From Bacteroidota bacterium (GTDB taxonomy: Bacteria > Bacteroidota > Bacteroidia > B-17B0 > Aurantibacillaceae): 64,000 nucleotides of DNA. Shown piece by piece: positions 53,949-62,831 of the stretch. Both the position numbers and the translations under genes were made by a program. Positions within the stretch are counted from its first letter, which is position 1; every line of letters begins with the position of its first letter. The DNA lies in contig JAUXTT010000008.1 of the NCBI GenBank assembly GCA_030684395.1, positions 124,001 to 188,000 on the forward strand, written 5' to 3'. The notes under the pieces are model-generated. The model did no database searches, was not told where the DNA came from, and saw only the letters and a program-made list of their open reading frames with translations.

Positions 53949-55091
53949 TTAGTTGATAGATTTTAGAACGTTAACAATATATTCGAAATCTTCTTTCACC
54001 ATTTTATTATGTAATGGAATAGACATTGAATATTCATTGGCGGCATAAGCTCCTGGGAAATCAGCAGGTTTAATATTAAATGTTTTAGCATAAAACCCAA
54101 GCATGTGTACTGCATGTGTACCCGGACGAGTACTTATCCCTTGTTGCTGAAGGAATTCCATCAGGTCATTTCTTTTCATCGGAGATTTTGTTTCATCCAC
54201 AAACAAAACATACGATTGCCATCCATGTTTATATCCATCAGGAATATAAGGAGTATTTAGCCATGATATCTTAGAAAGTTCACTTGTATAATAATTAGCC
54301 CATTGCTGACGCTCATCAATAAACATGTCCAATTTTTTTAACTGAACTACGCCCACTGCTCCCTGAATATCAGTCATACGATAGTTGTAACCTACCATAT
54401 CAAATTCAGGAAGTATATAAGGTTTTGGGCCTTTGTGTCTCTGCTCTTCAGAAATGGATGCTCCGTGATTTCTCAGCATATTTAAATGCTCCGCCAAAGC
54501 GTCATCATTGGTAGTTAACATTCCACCTTCGCCTGTGGTAACAGATTTTCTTGGGTGAAAAGAAAAACATCCTATATCTCCAAGACTTCCCGCAGGTCTG
54601 TCTGCAATACCCGCTCCTGCTGCACATGCTCCGTCTTCCACAATTTTGAGTGAAGGAGCAATTCTTTTTATCTCATCAATATTCGCACATAATCCGAACA
54701 AATGAACGGGAATGACTGCTTTCGTTTTTGATGTTATTTTGTTTGCCAATTGCTTTGTATCAATATTGAATGTTTTTATATCAATATCAATGAACACGGG
54801 AGTAGCTCCACAATACATAATTGCGTTTGCAGTAGATACCCATGTAAAAGCAGGGACAATAACCTCATCACCGGCTTTAATACCTAATGCAACTAAAGCC
54901 AAATGCAATGCAGTGGTACAGTTTGAAACAGCAATAGCATGTTTTACTTTATGACGTTCAGCAAAGATTTTTTCGAACTCAGCTATTCTGGGTCCTTGAG
55001 TTATCCACCCTGAAAAAATTGGTGCTTTTGTTGCTTCCCATTCTTCCTGTCCCATGGATGGAAGTGATATTGGTATGATTCTTTTTTCCAT
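53949..55091 (-). CDS. DegT/DnrJ-family PLP sugar aminotransferase
   Basis: This 380-residue protein resembles perosamine synthetase/PglE-type aminotransferases: SLPSMGQEEWEATKAPIFSGWITQGP, VSNCTTALHLALVAL, GDEVIVPAFTWVSTANAI, PVHLFGL and the lysine block GCFSFHPRKSVTTGEGGM with K182. The late YNYRMTDIQGAVG motif is typical. The product is a 4-amino (or 3-amino) sugar nucleotide. It lies between an SDR epimerase/dehydratase and an AsnB-like gene, each within two bases, and is read early in the operon, right after the exporter. Confidence 0.93.
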   Translation of the reverse strand: MEKRIIPISLPSMGQEEWEATKAPIFSGWITQGPRIAEFEKIFAERHKVKHAIAVSNCTTALHLALVALGIKAGDEVIVPAFTWVSTANAIMYCGATPVFIDIDIKTFNIDTKQLANKITSKTKAVIPVHLFGLCANIDEIKRIAPSLKIVEDGACAAGAGIADRPAGSLGDIGCFSFHPRKSVTTGEGGMLTTNDDALAEHLNMLRNHGASISEEQRHKGPKPYILPEFDMVGYNYRMTDIQGAVGVVQLKKLDMFIDERQQWANYYTSELSKISWLNTPYIPDGYKHGWQSYVLFVDETKSPMKRNDLMEFLQQQGISTRPGTHAVHMLGFYAKTFNIKPADFPGAYAANEYSMSIPLHNKMVKEDFEYIVNVLKSIN

Positions 55092-55093
55092 TA

Positions 55094-56080
55094 TTACGCG
55101 AAAATTTCTTTGTTTTTATTTTTTTCTCTCCATTCAATTAGTCTATTCAATCCTTCTTCTAATGAATAATTGTATTTGAATCCAAGTTCTTTTTCTGCTT
55201 TTACTGCAGAGCCAATACGGTTTTGCACCAATGCTCTTGCGTCATCAGCACTGTAAGGTTTATAAGTTACCTTTAAATCAGATTTTTTCAAATGAAGTAT
55301 AAGGTCACATAATTGTTTAATGGATGTTTGCACTTCTGTTCCAACATTGTAAAAACCAAAATCCTGATCCGATTTAAGTGCCTGAACATTACATCTTGCA
55401 ACGTCTTCAACATAAATAAAATCGTATGCCTGACTTCCATCTCCATTAATAACCGGAGCTTCATTAGCATCGATTTTATTAAGCATGATTGGAACAACAC
55501 CTGTATATGCCGCTGTTTGATCCTGATGAGGACCATATACATTCATATAACGTAGTCCAATAACTTTTAAGCCGTACCTATCGTTAAATGCTGTTGCCAT
55601 TGCTTCTCCTGCAATTTTTGTAGCACCGTAAAAATTCTTATTGTTGTAAGGATGTTCTTCTGTCATTGGTAATTGAACTGCATCTCCATACACAGAAGCA
55701 GACGAAGACCAAATCAATTTTTTTATATTGTTTTTAACGCATGCTTCCAACACGTTAAATGTTCCTGCGATATTCACATCAAATGCGGTACGTGGAAAAT
55801 CTTTACAATGAAGGAGCCACATGGCAGATAAACAAACTACATAGTCCATACCTTCCATTGCTTTATTGAGGATATCGATTTCACGTATATCTCCTCCGAT
55901 CGGAAAAATCCTGCATCGTTTATCCAAAAGTGATTCTTCAAGGTATTCCTTTTTTCCCCTTGCAAAATTGTCGTATACTACAACTTCTGCCACCTCTTCC
56001 TTTAGAAGTTCGGCAACAACAAAACTTCCTATGAAGCCCGCTCCACCAAGCACAAGTATTTTTGAATTCTTTAGTTCCAT
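55094..56080 (-). CDS. NAD-dependent sugar-nucleotide epimerase/dehydratase
   Basis: This 328-residue extended SDR has the GGAGFIGS nucleotide-binding loop (12-19), IWSSSASVYGD with the catalytic Ser/Thr, and the YxxxK pair in NFYGATKIAGE near residue 150, then LRYMNVYGPHQ. It resembles UDP-glucose/UDP-GlcNAc 4-epimerases of the WbpP/GalE-like type. It could equally be a 4,6-dehydratase feeding the aminotransferase; the lack of the dehydratase Asp-Glu pair after the TS motif favours an epimerase. Confidence 0.9.
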   Translation of the reverse strand: MELKNSKILVLGGAGFIGSFVVAELLKEEVAEVVVYDNFARGKKEYLEESLLDKRCRIFPIGGDIREIDILNKAMEGMDYVVCLSAMWLLHCKDFPRTAFDVNIAGTFNVLEACVKNNIKKLIWSSSASVYGDAVQLPMTEEHPYNNKNFYGATKIAGEAMATAFNDRYGLKVIGLRYMNVYGPHQDQTAAYTGVVPIMLNKIDANEAPVINGDGSQAYDFIYVEDVARCNVQALKSDQDFGFYNVGTEVQTSIKQLCDLILHLKKSDLKVTYKPYSADDARALVQNRIGSAVKAEKELGFKYNYSLEEGLNRLIEWREKNKNKEIFA

Positions 56081-56082
56081 TT

Positions 56083-57381
56083 TTATGAATTTAGTTGTTT
56101 ATATTTCCAATTGCTTTCCGGTTCTGTGTAACCATGAACAGTATAATAAGGATAATCATCGCCTCCCATGTAACCTATTCTTACTACTCTGAACGAATAA
56201 ACATTTTCTACCCAGTCGATGGCAAAACCTGTTTTTGTTTGTATGAATCCGGCCGTTATGCTATAATTTCCCGGCATTAGTTTTACATTCATATCAATTT
56301 CAATACTTACTGTTCCCTTATCAAACTTTCTGCTGTTCTGAATTCCGAATAAACTATCGCGGATAAACATTACAGGATCTCCGGTGCTTGATACTATTGT
56401 CAGACAAAGTGTAGCGTCAATAAAATCTTTATGAAGCTCTATTTCTGTATGGATTCTGAATTTTTCTCCAAATGCAAGATCCTTTACCTTTTGATTTGAA
56501 ATGCTTGTTGCATACACTTTTGTAAATAATGCCTCACCGGTGCCTGCGCTTCTATGAAAGTCATCCGGAATCTCACCTGTTTCAGCCACCGTTCTGTTTT
56601 CTGCAAGGTACTCGGTTAAGACGTTTTCGATGGGGCCCTGATGTAATACCTCACCGAATTTAAGATACAAGCCTGTTTTACATAATGACTTTACTGCCGG
56701 CATATTGTGGCTAACGAATAAAACTGTTCTTCCTTGTCCACTTACATCTTTCATTTTACCCAGACATTTTTCCTGGAACTCTGCGTCGCCAACTGCAAGC
56801 ACTTCATCAACGATAAGTATTTCAGGTTCAAGATGCGCAGCCACTGCAAAAGCAAGACGAACATACATCCCACTACTATATCGTTTTACGGGTGTGTCAA
56901 TGTATCTCTCAACACCACTAAATGCAACAATCTCATCAAATTTTGAACGAATCTCTGATTTTGTCATTCCTAATATAGCTCCGTTAAGAAATATATTTTC
57001 TCTTCCACTCAGTTCAGGGTGAAAACCTGTTCCAACTTCCAGCAAACTGGCTATGCGGCCTTTTGCTTTAAAAGAGCCGGTTGTAGGACTTGTAGTTCTG
57101 GAAAGAATTTTAAGCAGAGTGGATTTACCAGCTCCGTTTTTACCTATAATTCCTAAGACATCACCTTGACTAACTTCAAAATTAATGTTTTTTAAAGCCC
57201 ATACATATTGTGAATCGGCTTTTTTAGTGCGGTCATTAGATGAACCCAGTTTTAGGGTTGGATCTTCTTTTCCACGAACACGTGCCCACCAACTGTTCAG
57301 GTCATGTGATATGGTGCCGGTTCCAACCTTACCAAGGCGGTAAAGCTTTCCAAGATCTTCTACTTTAATTACGGTGCTCAT
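56083..57381 (-). CDS. wzt: Polysaccharide ABC exporter ATPase with C-terminal glycan-binding domain
   Basis: This 432-residue protein powers export of the finished glycan with Wzm. The N-terminal ABC domain has Walker A GKNGAGKST (80-88), the YSSGM signature near 165 and Walker B ILIVDE near 185, with the H-loop SHNM. Residues about 265-432 form a beta-rich extra domain, like the Wzt carbohydrate-binding domain that recognises modified chain ends before export. The domain order and length are those of O9a-type Wzt. The gene lies directly after wzm near the operon start. Confidence 0.95.
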   Translation of the reverse strand: MSTVIKVEDLGKLYRLGKVGTGTISHDLNSWWARVRGKEDPTLKLGSSNDRTKKADSQYVWALKNINFEVSQGDVLGIIGKNGAGKSTLLKILSRTTSPTTGSFKAKGRIASLLEVGTGFHPELSGRENIFLNGAILGMTKSEIRSKFDEIVAFSGVERYIDTPVKRYSSGMYVRLAFAVAAHLEPEILIVDEVLAVGDAEFQEKCLGKMKDVSGQGRTVLFVSHNMPAVKSLCKTGLYLKFGEVLHQGPIENVLTEYLAENRTVAETGEIPDDFHRSAGTGEALFTKVYATSISNQKVKDLAFGEKFRIHTEIELHKDFIDATLCLTIVSSTGDPVMFIRDSLFGIQNSRKFDKGTVSIEIDMNVKLMPGNYSITAGFIQTKTGFAIDWVENVYSFRVVRIGYMGGDDYPYYTVHGYTEPESNWKYKQLNS

Positions 57382-57384
57382 ATA

Positions 57385-58263
57385 TTAAACAGTATCCATA
57401 AATGATTTTTCCACCTTATTGAATATGATAACAGCAAGGAAAAAGGTAAGGAATGCAAAACCGGTTGAATATAAAAGCCAAGGCCAGCTAAGCGTTCCGG
57501 TTCCGTTTCCAAGAAAGATAAATTTGAAAGCTTCGAGAATAGATGCCATTGGATTTAGCATCTCAATAAAATGTTTTTTTGCATTTACCGCTTCAGGTGT
57601 AACAGGTCTTAAAACGGGCGATACAAACATAAATAATTGTACTCCGAATGCGATCAGGAAACGAAGATCCCTGTATTTAGTAGTAAGTGAAGAAATTGTA
57701 ATTCCTATACTCAATCCAAGCATAGCCATAAGTATTACCAGTAAAGGAACTAAGAAAACCGACCAACTGATTTCCATTCCTACACGCCCGATCACAATAA
57801 AATAAATGAGCATTACTATAAAGAAAACAAACTGAATCAGGAATTTAATCACAGAGGATGTTACAATGGCAAGCGGTGAAATTAACCTTGGGAAATAAAC
57901 CTTTCCAAAAATGCTGGAGTTAGCTATGAATGTGTTGGATGTGTTGGTAAGACATTCAGCAAAATAATTCCAACAGGCAATACCGCAAAATGTAAAAAGG
58001 AAATAAGGACAGCCGTTAATGGAACGTGAAAACGAACTGGAAAACACAAAGTTAAAAACAATAGTCTGAAGTAAAGGCTGCAACACAAACCAAATTGGTC
58101 CAAGGATGGTTTGTTTGTATACAGCTACAATATCACGCTTTACGAACAAGATTAAAAGGTCTCTGTACCTCCACACTTCTTTTAAATTGAGGTCGAATAC
58201 GGATACCTGGGGTTTAACCACCAGATCCCACTTCTCTTCGCTATCCATAGTTTTATTTTGCAT
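57385..58263 (-). CDS. wzm: Polysaccharide ABC exporter permease
   Basis: This 292-residue ABC-2-type permease has six membrane helices and the family N-terminus WRYRDLLILFVKRDIVAVYKQTILGPIWF, then ISPLAIVTSSVIKFLIQFVFF and FVSPVLRPVTPEAVN. Together with wzt it moves the lipid-linked polysaccharide across the inner membrane. No other exporter or polymerase is visible in the window, so this is the ABC-dependent route. It is the second gene after the antiterminator. Confidence 0.95.
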   Translation of the reverse strand: MQNKTMDSEEKWDLVVKPQVSVFDLNLKEVWRYRDLLILFVKRDIVAVYKQTILGPIWFVLQPLLQTIVFNFVFSSSFSRSINGCPYFLFTFCGIACWNYFAECLTNTSNTFIANSSIFGKVYFPRLISPLAIVTSSVIKFLIQFVFFIVMLIYFIVIGRVGMEISWSVFLVPLLVILMAMLGLSIGITISSLTTKYRDLRFLIAFGVQLFMFVSPVLRPVTPEAVNAKKHFIEMLNPMASILEAFKFIFLGNGTGTLSWPWLLYSTGFAFLTFFLAVIIFNKVEKSFMDTV

Positions 58264-58288
58264 TATTAAGATGGATCAAATACTTGAA

Positions 58289-58828
58289 TTACTCTTTTAG
58301 GGGGAGTACAATTTCTTCCGGTAATTTCACTCGGATACTTTGCCCGATGCTTTCAAGAAGAATTTCAATATATTTTCCTTCTATATCGTCAATAACAATT
58401 CCTTCTATATTTTTAAGTACACCGGAGGTTATTTTTACTTTATCTCCTTCTTTGTATTTTCTTTTTATAGAGCTCACTTCCAGTTGATACCCAAGTTCAA
58501 CCAGTTGTTTAAGTGAATCAATTTCTTTTTCTCTAATGACAGCTATTTTCCCTTCTGATCTTACAAAATTAACCACGCCTTTTGTATGCAATGTTTTTTC
58601 CTGTTCATTTGCTTCAATGCAAACAAATACATAACCATTTAACAGTGGAAATTCAACAAGCTTTTTTCTATCGGTCCATTGCCTCATTGTTTTAACGAGT
58701 GGTGTATATGCATGAATATTCCTTAAGGTCAAATTTTCCGTCACTTTCTTTTCCGACCTTGAATTTACATACAGGGCATGCCAGTTTCTTGATTGATTTT
58801 CGCTTATTTTTGTTTTTGTATTCTGCAT
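58289..58828 (-). CDS. NusG-family transcription antiterminator (UpxY/RfaH-like paralogue)
   Basis: This 179-residue protein starts with NWHALYVNSRSEKKV, the NGN-domain beginning of NusG relatives, then FPLLNGYVFVCIEANE. The C-terminal KOW domain is at about 118-165 (YKEGDKVKITSGVLKNIEG). It is the first gene of the 46-gene operon. Specialised NusG paralogues at the head of polysaccharide operons (UpxY in Bacteroides, RfaH, LoaP) keep RNA polymerase going through long operons and can compete with NusG. That role here is inferred from placement and family. Confidence 0.93.
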   Translation of the reverse strand: MQNTKTKISENQSRNWHALYVNSRSEKKVTENLTLRNIHAYTPLVKTMRQWTDRKKLVEFPLLNGYVFVCIEANEQEKTLHTKGVVNFVRSEGKIAVIREKEIDSLKQLVELGYQLEVSSIKRKYKEGDKVKITSGVLKNIEGIVIDDIEGKYIEILLESIGQSIRVKLPEEIVLPLKE

Positions 58829-58925
58829 TTTACTTACGGCTCCGCCCTCTCAGTCACATACTAAGCGAGACTCTTTATCCAAATAGAAATCACGGAACAA
58901 AAGCTCCTGACAACTACCCTTACCT

Positions 58926-59483
58926 TTATTTACTCCACAGCAACAACGGATGTATTCCCGGTTCTTTTAGTTTGCCTAAATCAAATTCCGATTTTGTATA
59001 GTGTATATACTTTATTTTCTTCCCGATTTTTTTTTCTGCTTTTTGAATTTGCTCAACTAAGAAATGTATATTAAGATCATTGCCTACCAAAACCAGATCT
59101 ATAACATCTGTATTGTGCCCCTGAGCCAATTTACCCACCAGGTATACCTTTTCCAAATCACCAATACGCTGAAGAACATAATCAACAACATACTCTATTC
59201 CCGTCATTTTCAGGATGATCCTATTTAAATCAATAAATAAAGGGTGCTTGGTATTGGCAGTGAAAACCTTTTTGTTTCCTTCCTTGGTTGAACTTAAAAA
59301 ACCCGCCTTTTCAAATTTATTCAGCTCTAAGCGAATTCCATTAGTAGAATCACCAAATTCTTCTTCTAAGTTCCTTAAGTACGCAGTGTTATTACTGTTG
59401 AGAAAGAATTTCATCAACAGTTTAATTCTAGTTTTTGAAGAAATTAACGTTTCTATCATAGAATGAGTAACAAAATTACTCAA
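58926..59483 (-). CDS. Winged-helix regulator with degenerate nucleotidyltransferase domain
   Basis: This 185-residue protein has a winged helix-turn-helix N-terminus (SSKTRIKLLMKFFLNSNN and IRLELNKFEKAGFLSSTKEG) like ArsR/MarR-type regulators. The C-terminal half (about 110-185) has a polymerase-beta-like nucleotidyltransferase core, VYLVGKLAQGHNTDVIDLVLVGND. The usual GS is GK and the first catalytic Asp is lost, so it is probably non-catalytic. An internal ATG at 59459 is a possible alternative start. It is the last gene before the antiterminator (97 bases) and a good candidate for operon regulation. Confidence 0.82.
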   Translation of the reverse strand: MSNFVTHSMIETLISSKTRIKLLMKFFLNSNNTAYLRNLEEEFGDSTNGIRLELNKFEKAGFLSSTKEGNKKVFTANTKHPLFIDLNRIILKMTGIEYVVDYVLQRIGDLEKVYLVGKLAQGHNTDVIDLVLVGNDLNIHFLVEQIQKAEKKIGKKIKYIHYTKSEFDLGKLKEPGIHPLLLWSK

Positions 59484-59601
59484 AAAAAAACATCAGCCAA
59501 TCTTTTTAGCGAATTATTTTCCTTTTCGACAAAAATCTTACATGTGTTAGAAAAAAGAGGTTATTTGGCTCAAAAACAAGGTAGAAACACTTTTTTTTTG
59601 T

Positions 59602-59609
59602 TAGCTTTG
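59602..59609 (+). promoter_or_regulatory. Candidate Bacteroidota -7 element before the T9SS cargo gene
   Basis: TAGCTTTG matches TAnnTTTG and lies 46 bases before the ATG at 59655. It follows a T-tract at 59591-59599. A TTTG at 59564-59567 is too far away to be a good -33 element, so the -33 box is weak or missing. Confidence 0.5.
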
Positions 59610-59654
59610 CCAAAGAAGTTTGTAAATTTATATCTACGTTAATATATAGAAATC

Positions 59655-62324
59655 ATGAGAAAATTACTTATCCTTTTTGCATTAGCACTGCCTGTTGGTT
59701 TAATTTATGGCCAGTCCGCTACTTTTAATACTACCGGAGCTACAACGAATTGGAGTGCAGCTACAACCTGGACTGAGGTTGTAGGAGATGATGCTGATAA
59801 TATCCCGGATGAAGATGATGATGTTGTTATCCTAAATACACATACAGCTTCGCTTTCTGCAACAATTTCGTATGCTAAATCAGTCACCATTAATAACGGT
59901 GGAACTTTAACACATAATAACCGAAAACTATATATGTATGGTGATTTATCAAATAGTGGTACTTTTACAGGTCCGGCAAACATTGCCTTTTTTAACTGTA
60001 CTGCGTCAATTACCTCTGGCAGTACCCTCAACTTTGGTCTGACTACAAATACGGGAATTTTAACTATCTCGAATTCTGTTGTAACTGTTATAGCCGGGAC
60101 TTCTATAAATATTTCTAACGGTAGCATAAATGTAGCTAGTAATAGTACCCTAAATAACAACGGAACGATTACAGTAAAAACTCTAAAACCAAATGGCGGA
60201 AGTGCTAACATTCTTAATAACAATGCGGGTTCTTCCTTAGTTTTTGTTGTAAATCACATACCTTCAGTTAATCTTACTTTAAACAACAATCTTACATCAA
60301 CAGTTACGTTGAATAACAATGTTAGTGCGGTTCCTAATTATACTTATGGGCGTTTAACTTTGGCAGGTAGTGGATCATCCAAAACTGTTGCCAGTGCTTT
60401 AAATGTAAATGGAATTTTAACTGTTAATTCAGGTGTGACCATGAATTTAGGAAATAACACTCTTAATCTGGGCGGGGATTTAGCAAATTCAGGCACTATT
60501 TCTAATATTTCTACCTTTAACCTTAACGGGACTGCCAACCAAACATTGACTTCTTCTTCTGCACTTACCATTCCAACTTTAACTGTTCCAAATACCAATA
60601 CGATCATTTTGAATAGTGGAACATTCAATAATACAACAAGTAACTCTTTCAGTTCAGGGCTAACACTTAACGCGGCTGGTATTTTTAACCTGAATAGTCT
60701 TCCGCTTAACCTTGCCGGTAGCCTTTCCAATTCAGGAACTATATCCAATCTTGTAGATGCTAATTTTAATGGTACTACTGCTCAATCTATTTCCTCAACC
60801 CAGAGCTTGGCATTTGATGATCTTACTTGCTCAAATGCAGGTGGGGTTACTTTTACTGCCGGAAACCATACAATAACCAATTCGTTAACCGTTAGCACCG
60901 GAAACCTAGATGTAGGAACGAATCTTGTGACTTTGGTTTCAGATGCAACTAAAACCGCTTATATAGCTAATTCAGCAGGTACAATGAGTGGATCTATGAT
61001 TGTTCAGAGAAATCTCCCTGCAAGAACTGCAAGTTATTCGGACTTAAGCTCATCATGTACTTCCCTAACAATTGATGATTGGGATAATGAATTATATATG
61101 AGTATTGGAGCACCTAATGATGTTCCGGGTTTCCCGGGTGGTGATGGAAGTGCTGGTGGTTTTATTTCAGTTACAGAATACAATACAGCAACAGATGCAT
61201 ACGATAACATTTATACAGGTGAAGTTTTAAACGTTGGTCAAGGCTATAGTGTTTGGATTGCCGATGATATGGCTAGCTTCCCCGGAAGAACGATTGACTC
61301 AAGAGGTACTCCAAATATGGGTAATGTTCCTATTGCTGCAGTTTTTGATGCAGGAAACCCTTCTTTTCCGGGATGGAATTTGATTGGTAACCCTCATGCT
61401 GCATTTATTGATTGGGCCGATGTTGTAGCTGCCTCAAGTAATGTTGATCCTGAAATTCAAATTTATGATGGTTCAGGAAACTACGTTAATGCAACTAATC
61501 CAGAAATTGCACCAGGTCAGGGATTCTGGTGTTTTGTAACCACAAATACTACTGTTAACGTTCCTCAATCAGCTAAAACTACCACTACTTCCAGTGCCTT
61601 CATGCGTACTGCACATGTGAAGAATTATGATTTAAAACTTCGTTTATCTTCCGGATCTAACCCATATTATCACGAAATTAAAGTTGTTTACGATAATAAG
61701 GCTACTTCAAAATATGAACAGGGTAAAGACATACCATTTATAAAAAGCCCAAGACAAGTTGCCCCTTACATGACTTTTATAGATGGCGATATGAAGTTTA
61801 TTGAAAACAATGTTAATGCAGAGGAAACTAATCTTGTATTACCACTACAAATCAAAGCTCCAATTGCCGGAAACTATGTAATTGAATTAGAAGGGTTATT
61901 ATCAAACACAGAATACACATCAGCGTACATCTTCAATACATTAACAAATGAGAAGTTTGAAATAAACGATGCAAGTGCAGTTAATGTGTATTTTGAGCAA
62001 GGTCAAATCAGCAATGACTTTAACTTAGTACTAAGCAAAAAGAAATCTGAATCTTTAAATTCTGCACTTGAGATTTCCGAAAACGTTTCCATTTTTGCAA
62101 CCTCCGATAATATAAACATTAAGGGAAATTTAGATGAAACTCAAGAGGTGAAAATAGAAGTATTAAATATCATGGGTCAATTGATATTGGAAAAAACTGA
62201 GATGCTAACAACAAACAGCACAATTTTATTATCAACTTCTGAATTAAGTTCTGAAGTATATGTTGTAAAAGTTACCACAAAAGATAACAAACAATTTACC
62301 AACAAGATAATTGTAACCAAGTAA
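59655..62324 (+). CDS. Secreted T9SS cargo protein with beta-helix-type repeats
   Basis: This 889-residue protein has a clear signal peptide (MRKLLILFALALPVGLIYGQ), then about 400 residues of Asn/Thr/Ser/Gly-rich repeats (repeated LNGT, NSGTIS, NLN-type turns) typical of beta-helical surface proteins. A globular region with GWNLIGNPHAAFIDW near residue 575 follows. The last ~80 residues (from about 810) match the Por secretion C-terminal sorting domain: an LNIMGQLILEKTE strand pair and a final VYVVKVTTKDNKQFTNKIIV. It is therefore exported by the type IX system and fixed to the cell surface or released. It is read away from the polysaccharide operon. Confidence 0.92.
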   Translation: MRKLLILFALALPVGLIYGQSATFNTTGATTNWSAATTWTEVVGDDADNIPDEDDDVVILNTHTASLSATISYAKSVTINNGGTLTHNNRKLYMYGDLSNSGTFTGPANIAFFNCTASITSGSTLNFGLTTNTGILTISNSVVTVIAGTSINISNGSINVASNSTLNNNGTITVKTLKPNGGSANILNNNAGSSLVFVVNHIPSVNLTLNNNLTSTVTLNNNVSAVPNYTYGRLTLAGSGSSKTVASALNVNGILTVNSGVTMNLGNNTLNLGGDLANSGTISNISTFNLNGTANQTLTSSSALTIPTLTVPNTNTIILNSGTFNNTTSNSFSSGLTLNAAGIFNLNSLPLNLAGSLSNSGTISNLVDANFNGTTAQSISSTQSLAFDDLTCSNAGGVTFTAGNHTITNSLTVSTGNLDVGTNLVTLVSDATKTAYIANSAGTMSGSMIVQRNLPARTASYSDLSSSCTSLTIDDWDNELYMSIGAPNDVPGFPGGDGSAGGFISVTEYNTATDAYDNIYTGEVLNVGQGYSVWIADDMASFPGRTIDSRGTPNMGNVPIAAVFDAGNPSFPGWNLIGNPHAAFIDWADVVAASSNVDPEIQIYDGSGNYVNATNPEIAPGQGFWCFVTTNTTVNVPQSAKTTTTSSAFMRTAHVKNYDLKLRLSSGSNPYYHEIKVVYDNKATSKYEQGKDIPFIKSPRQVAPYMTFIDGDMKFIENNVNAEETNLVLPLQIKAPIAGNYVIELEGLLSNTEYTSAYIFNTLTNEKFEINDASAVNVYFEQGQISNDFNLVLSKKKSESLNSALEISENVSIFATSDNINIKGNLDETQEVKIEVLNIMGQLILEKTEMLTTNSTILLSTSELSSEVYVVKVTTKDNKQFTNKIIVTK

Positions 62325-62348
62325 TAATTGGTCTTAAAGATAATAACA

Positions 62349-62378
62349 AAAAAGAGCCGGTTTTACCGGCTCTTTTTT
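62349..62378. terminator. Bidirectional intrinsic terminator
   Basis: AAAGAGCCGGT (62351-62361) pairs with ACCGGCTCTTT (62365-62375) around a three-base loop, with A and T tracts on the two sides. It ends the T9SS gene on the forward strand and, read the other way, the DUF1573/PD40 pair on the reverse strand. Confidence 0.9.
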
Positions 62379-62434
62379 GTTGCATTCATTTCGTATAATG
62401 GGTTTGTTATTCTCTACAAAATCATAAACTCCCG

Positions 62435-62830
62435 TTATTTTTTCAGAACAACACCTTTAAATCGTATTCTTTCCGGACTATTTTTGGCATTGGAAATTAC
62501 TTCTACTACCCTATCCTGCCTATCGTAAACGGTTTTTGTATCGAATGTAACGGTTAGGCTGCCTTTTTGTTGGGGCAATACAGGTGATTTAGGAAAGCCT
62601 ACTGATGTGCAGGTGCATTCTACTTTATAATCAGTAATAATAAGTGGTTGGTTTCCTGTGTTTGTAAATTCAAAGGTTATTTCTACCAATTTACCTTGCT
62701 TTACAAAACCGAAGTTCTTTTTAGCATCAAGAAACTTTATTACGGCCTGCGCTTTAGAAATCGTTGATAAAGAAAAAAGGAGAATTGCCCATGATAAGGC
62801 AATTCTCCTTTTTGTAAATGATTGAGTCAT
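62435..62830 (-). CDS. DUF1573 secreted protein
   Basis: This 131-residue protein has a signal peptide (MTQSFTKRRIALSWAILLFSLSTISKAQA) followed by one DUF1573 domain: FGFVKQGKLVEITFEFTNTG, LIITDYKVECTCTSVGFP and LTVTFDTKTVYDRQDR. The CxC pair in ECTC is typical of the family, an immunoglobulin-like fold found in many Bacteroidota exported proteins. Its function is unknown, perhaps envelope-related. It follows the PD40 gene after one base, so the two form a unit. Confidence 0.9.
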   Translation of the reverse strand: MTQSFTKRRIALSWAILLFSLSTISKAQAVIKFLDAKKNFGFVKQGKLVEITFEFTNTGNQPLIITDYKVECTCTSVGFPKSPVLPQQKGSLTVTFDTKTVYDRQDRVVEVISNAKNSPERIRFKGVVLKK

Positions 62831-62831
62831 T

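Noticed and set aside
59471-59478. TAATTTTG on the reverse strand as a promoter for the regulator or the operon
   Set aside because: It matches the -7 consensus but lies inside or only 12 bases ahead of the possible start codons, leaving almost no leader, and has no -33 element.
59705-60748. Two open frames (172 and 134 codons) antisense to the T9SS cargo gene
   Set aside because: They are by-products of the Asn/Thr-rich repeat coding on the other strand and are rich in Val, Pro and Leu without any domain; the forward gene is clear.
60100-61000. Short tandem Asn/Thr-rich patterns that could be read as DNA repeats or CRISPR
   Set aside because: There are no constant repeats with spacers; the pattern follows codon-level degeneracy of beta-helix protein repeats.
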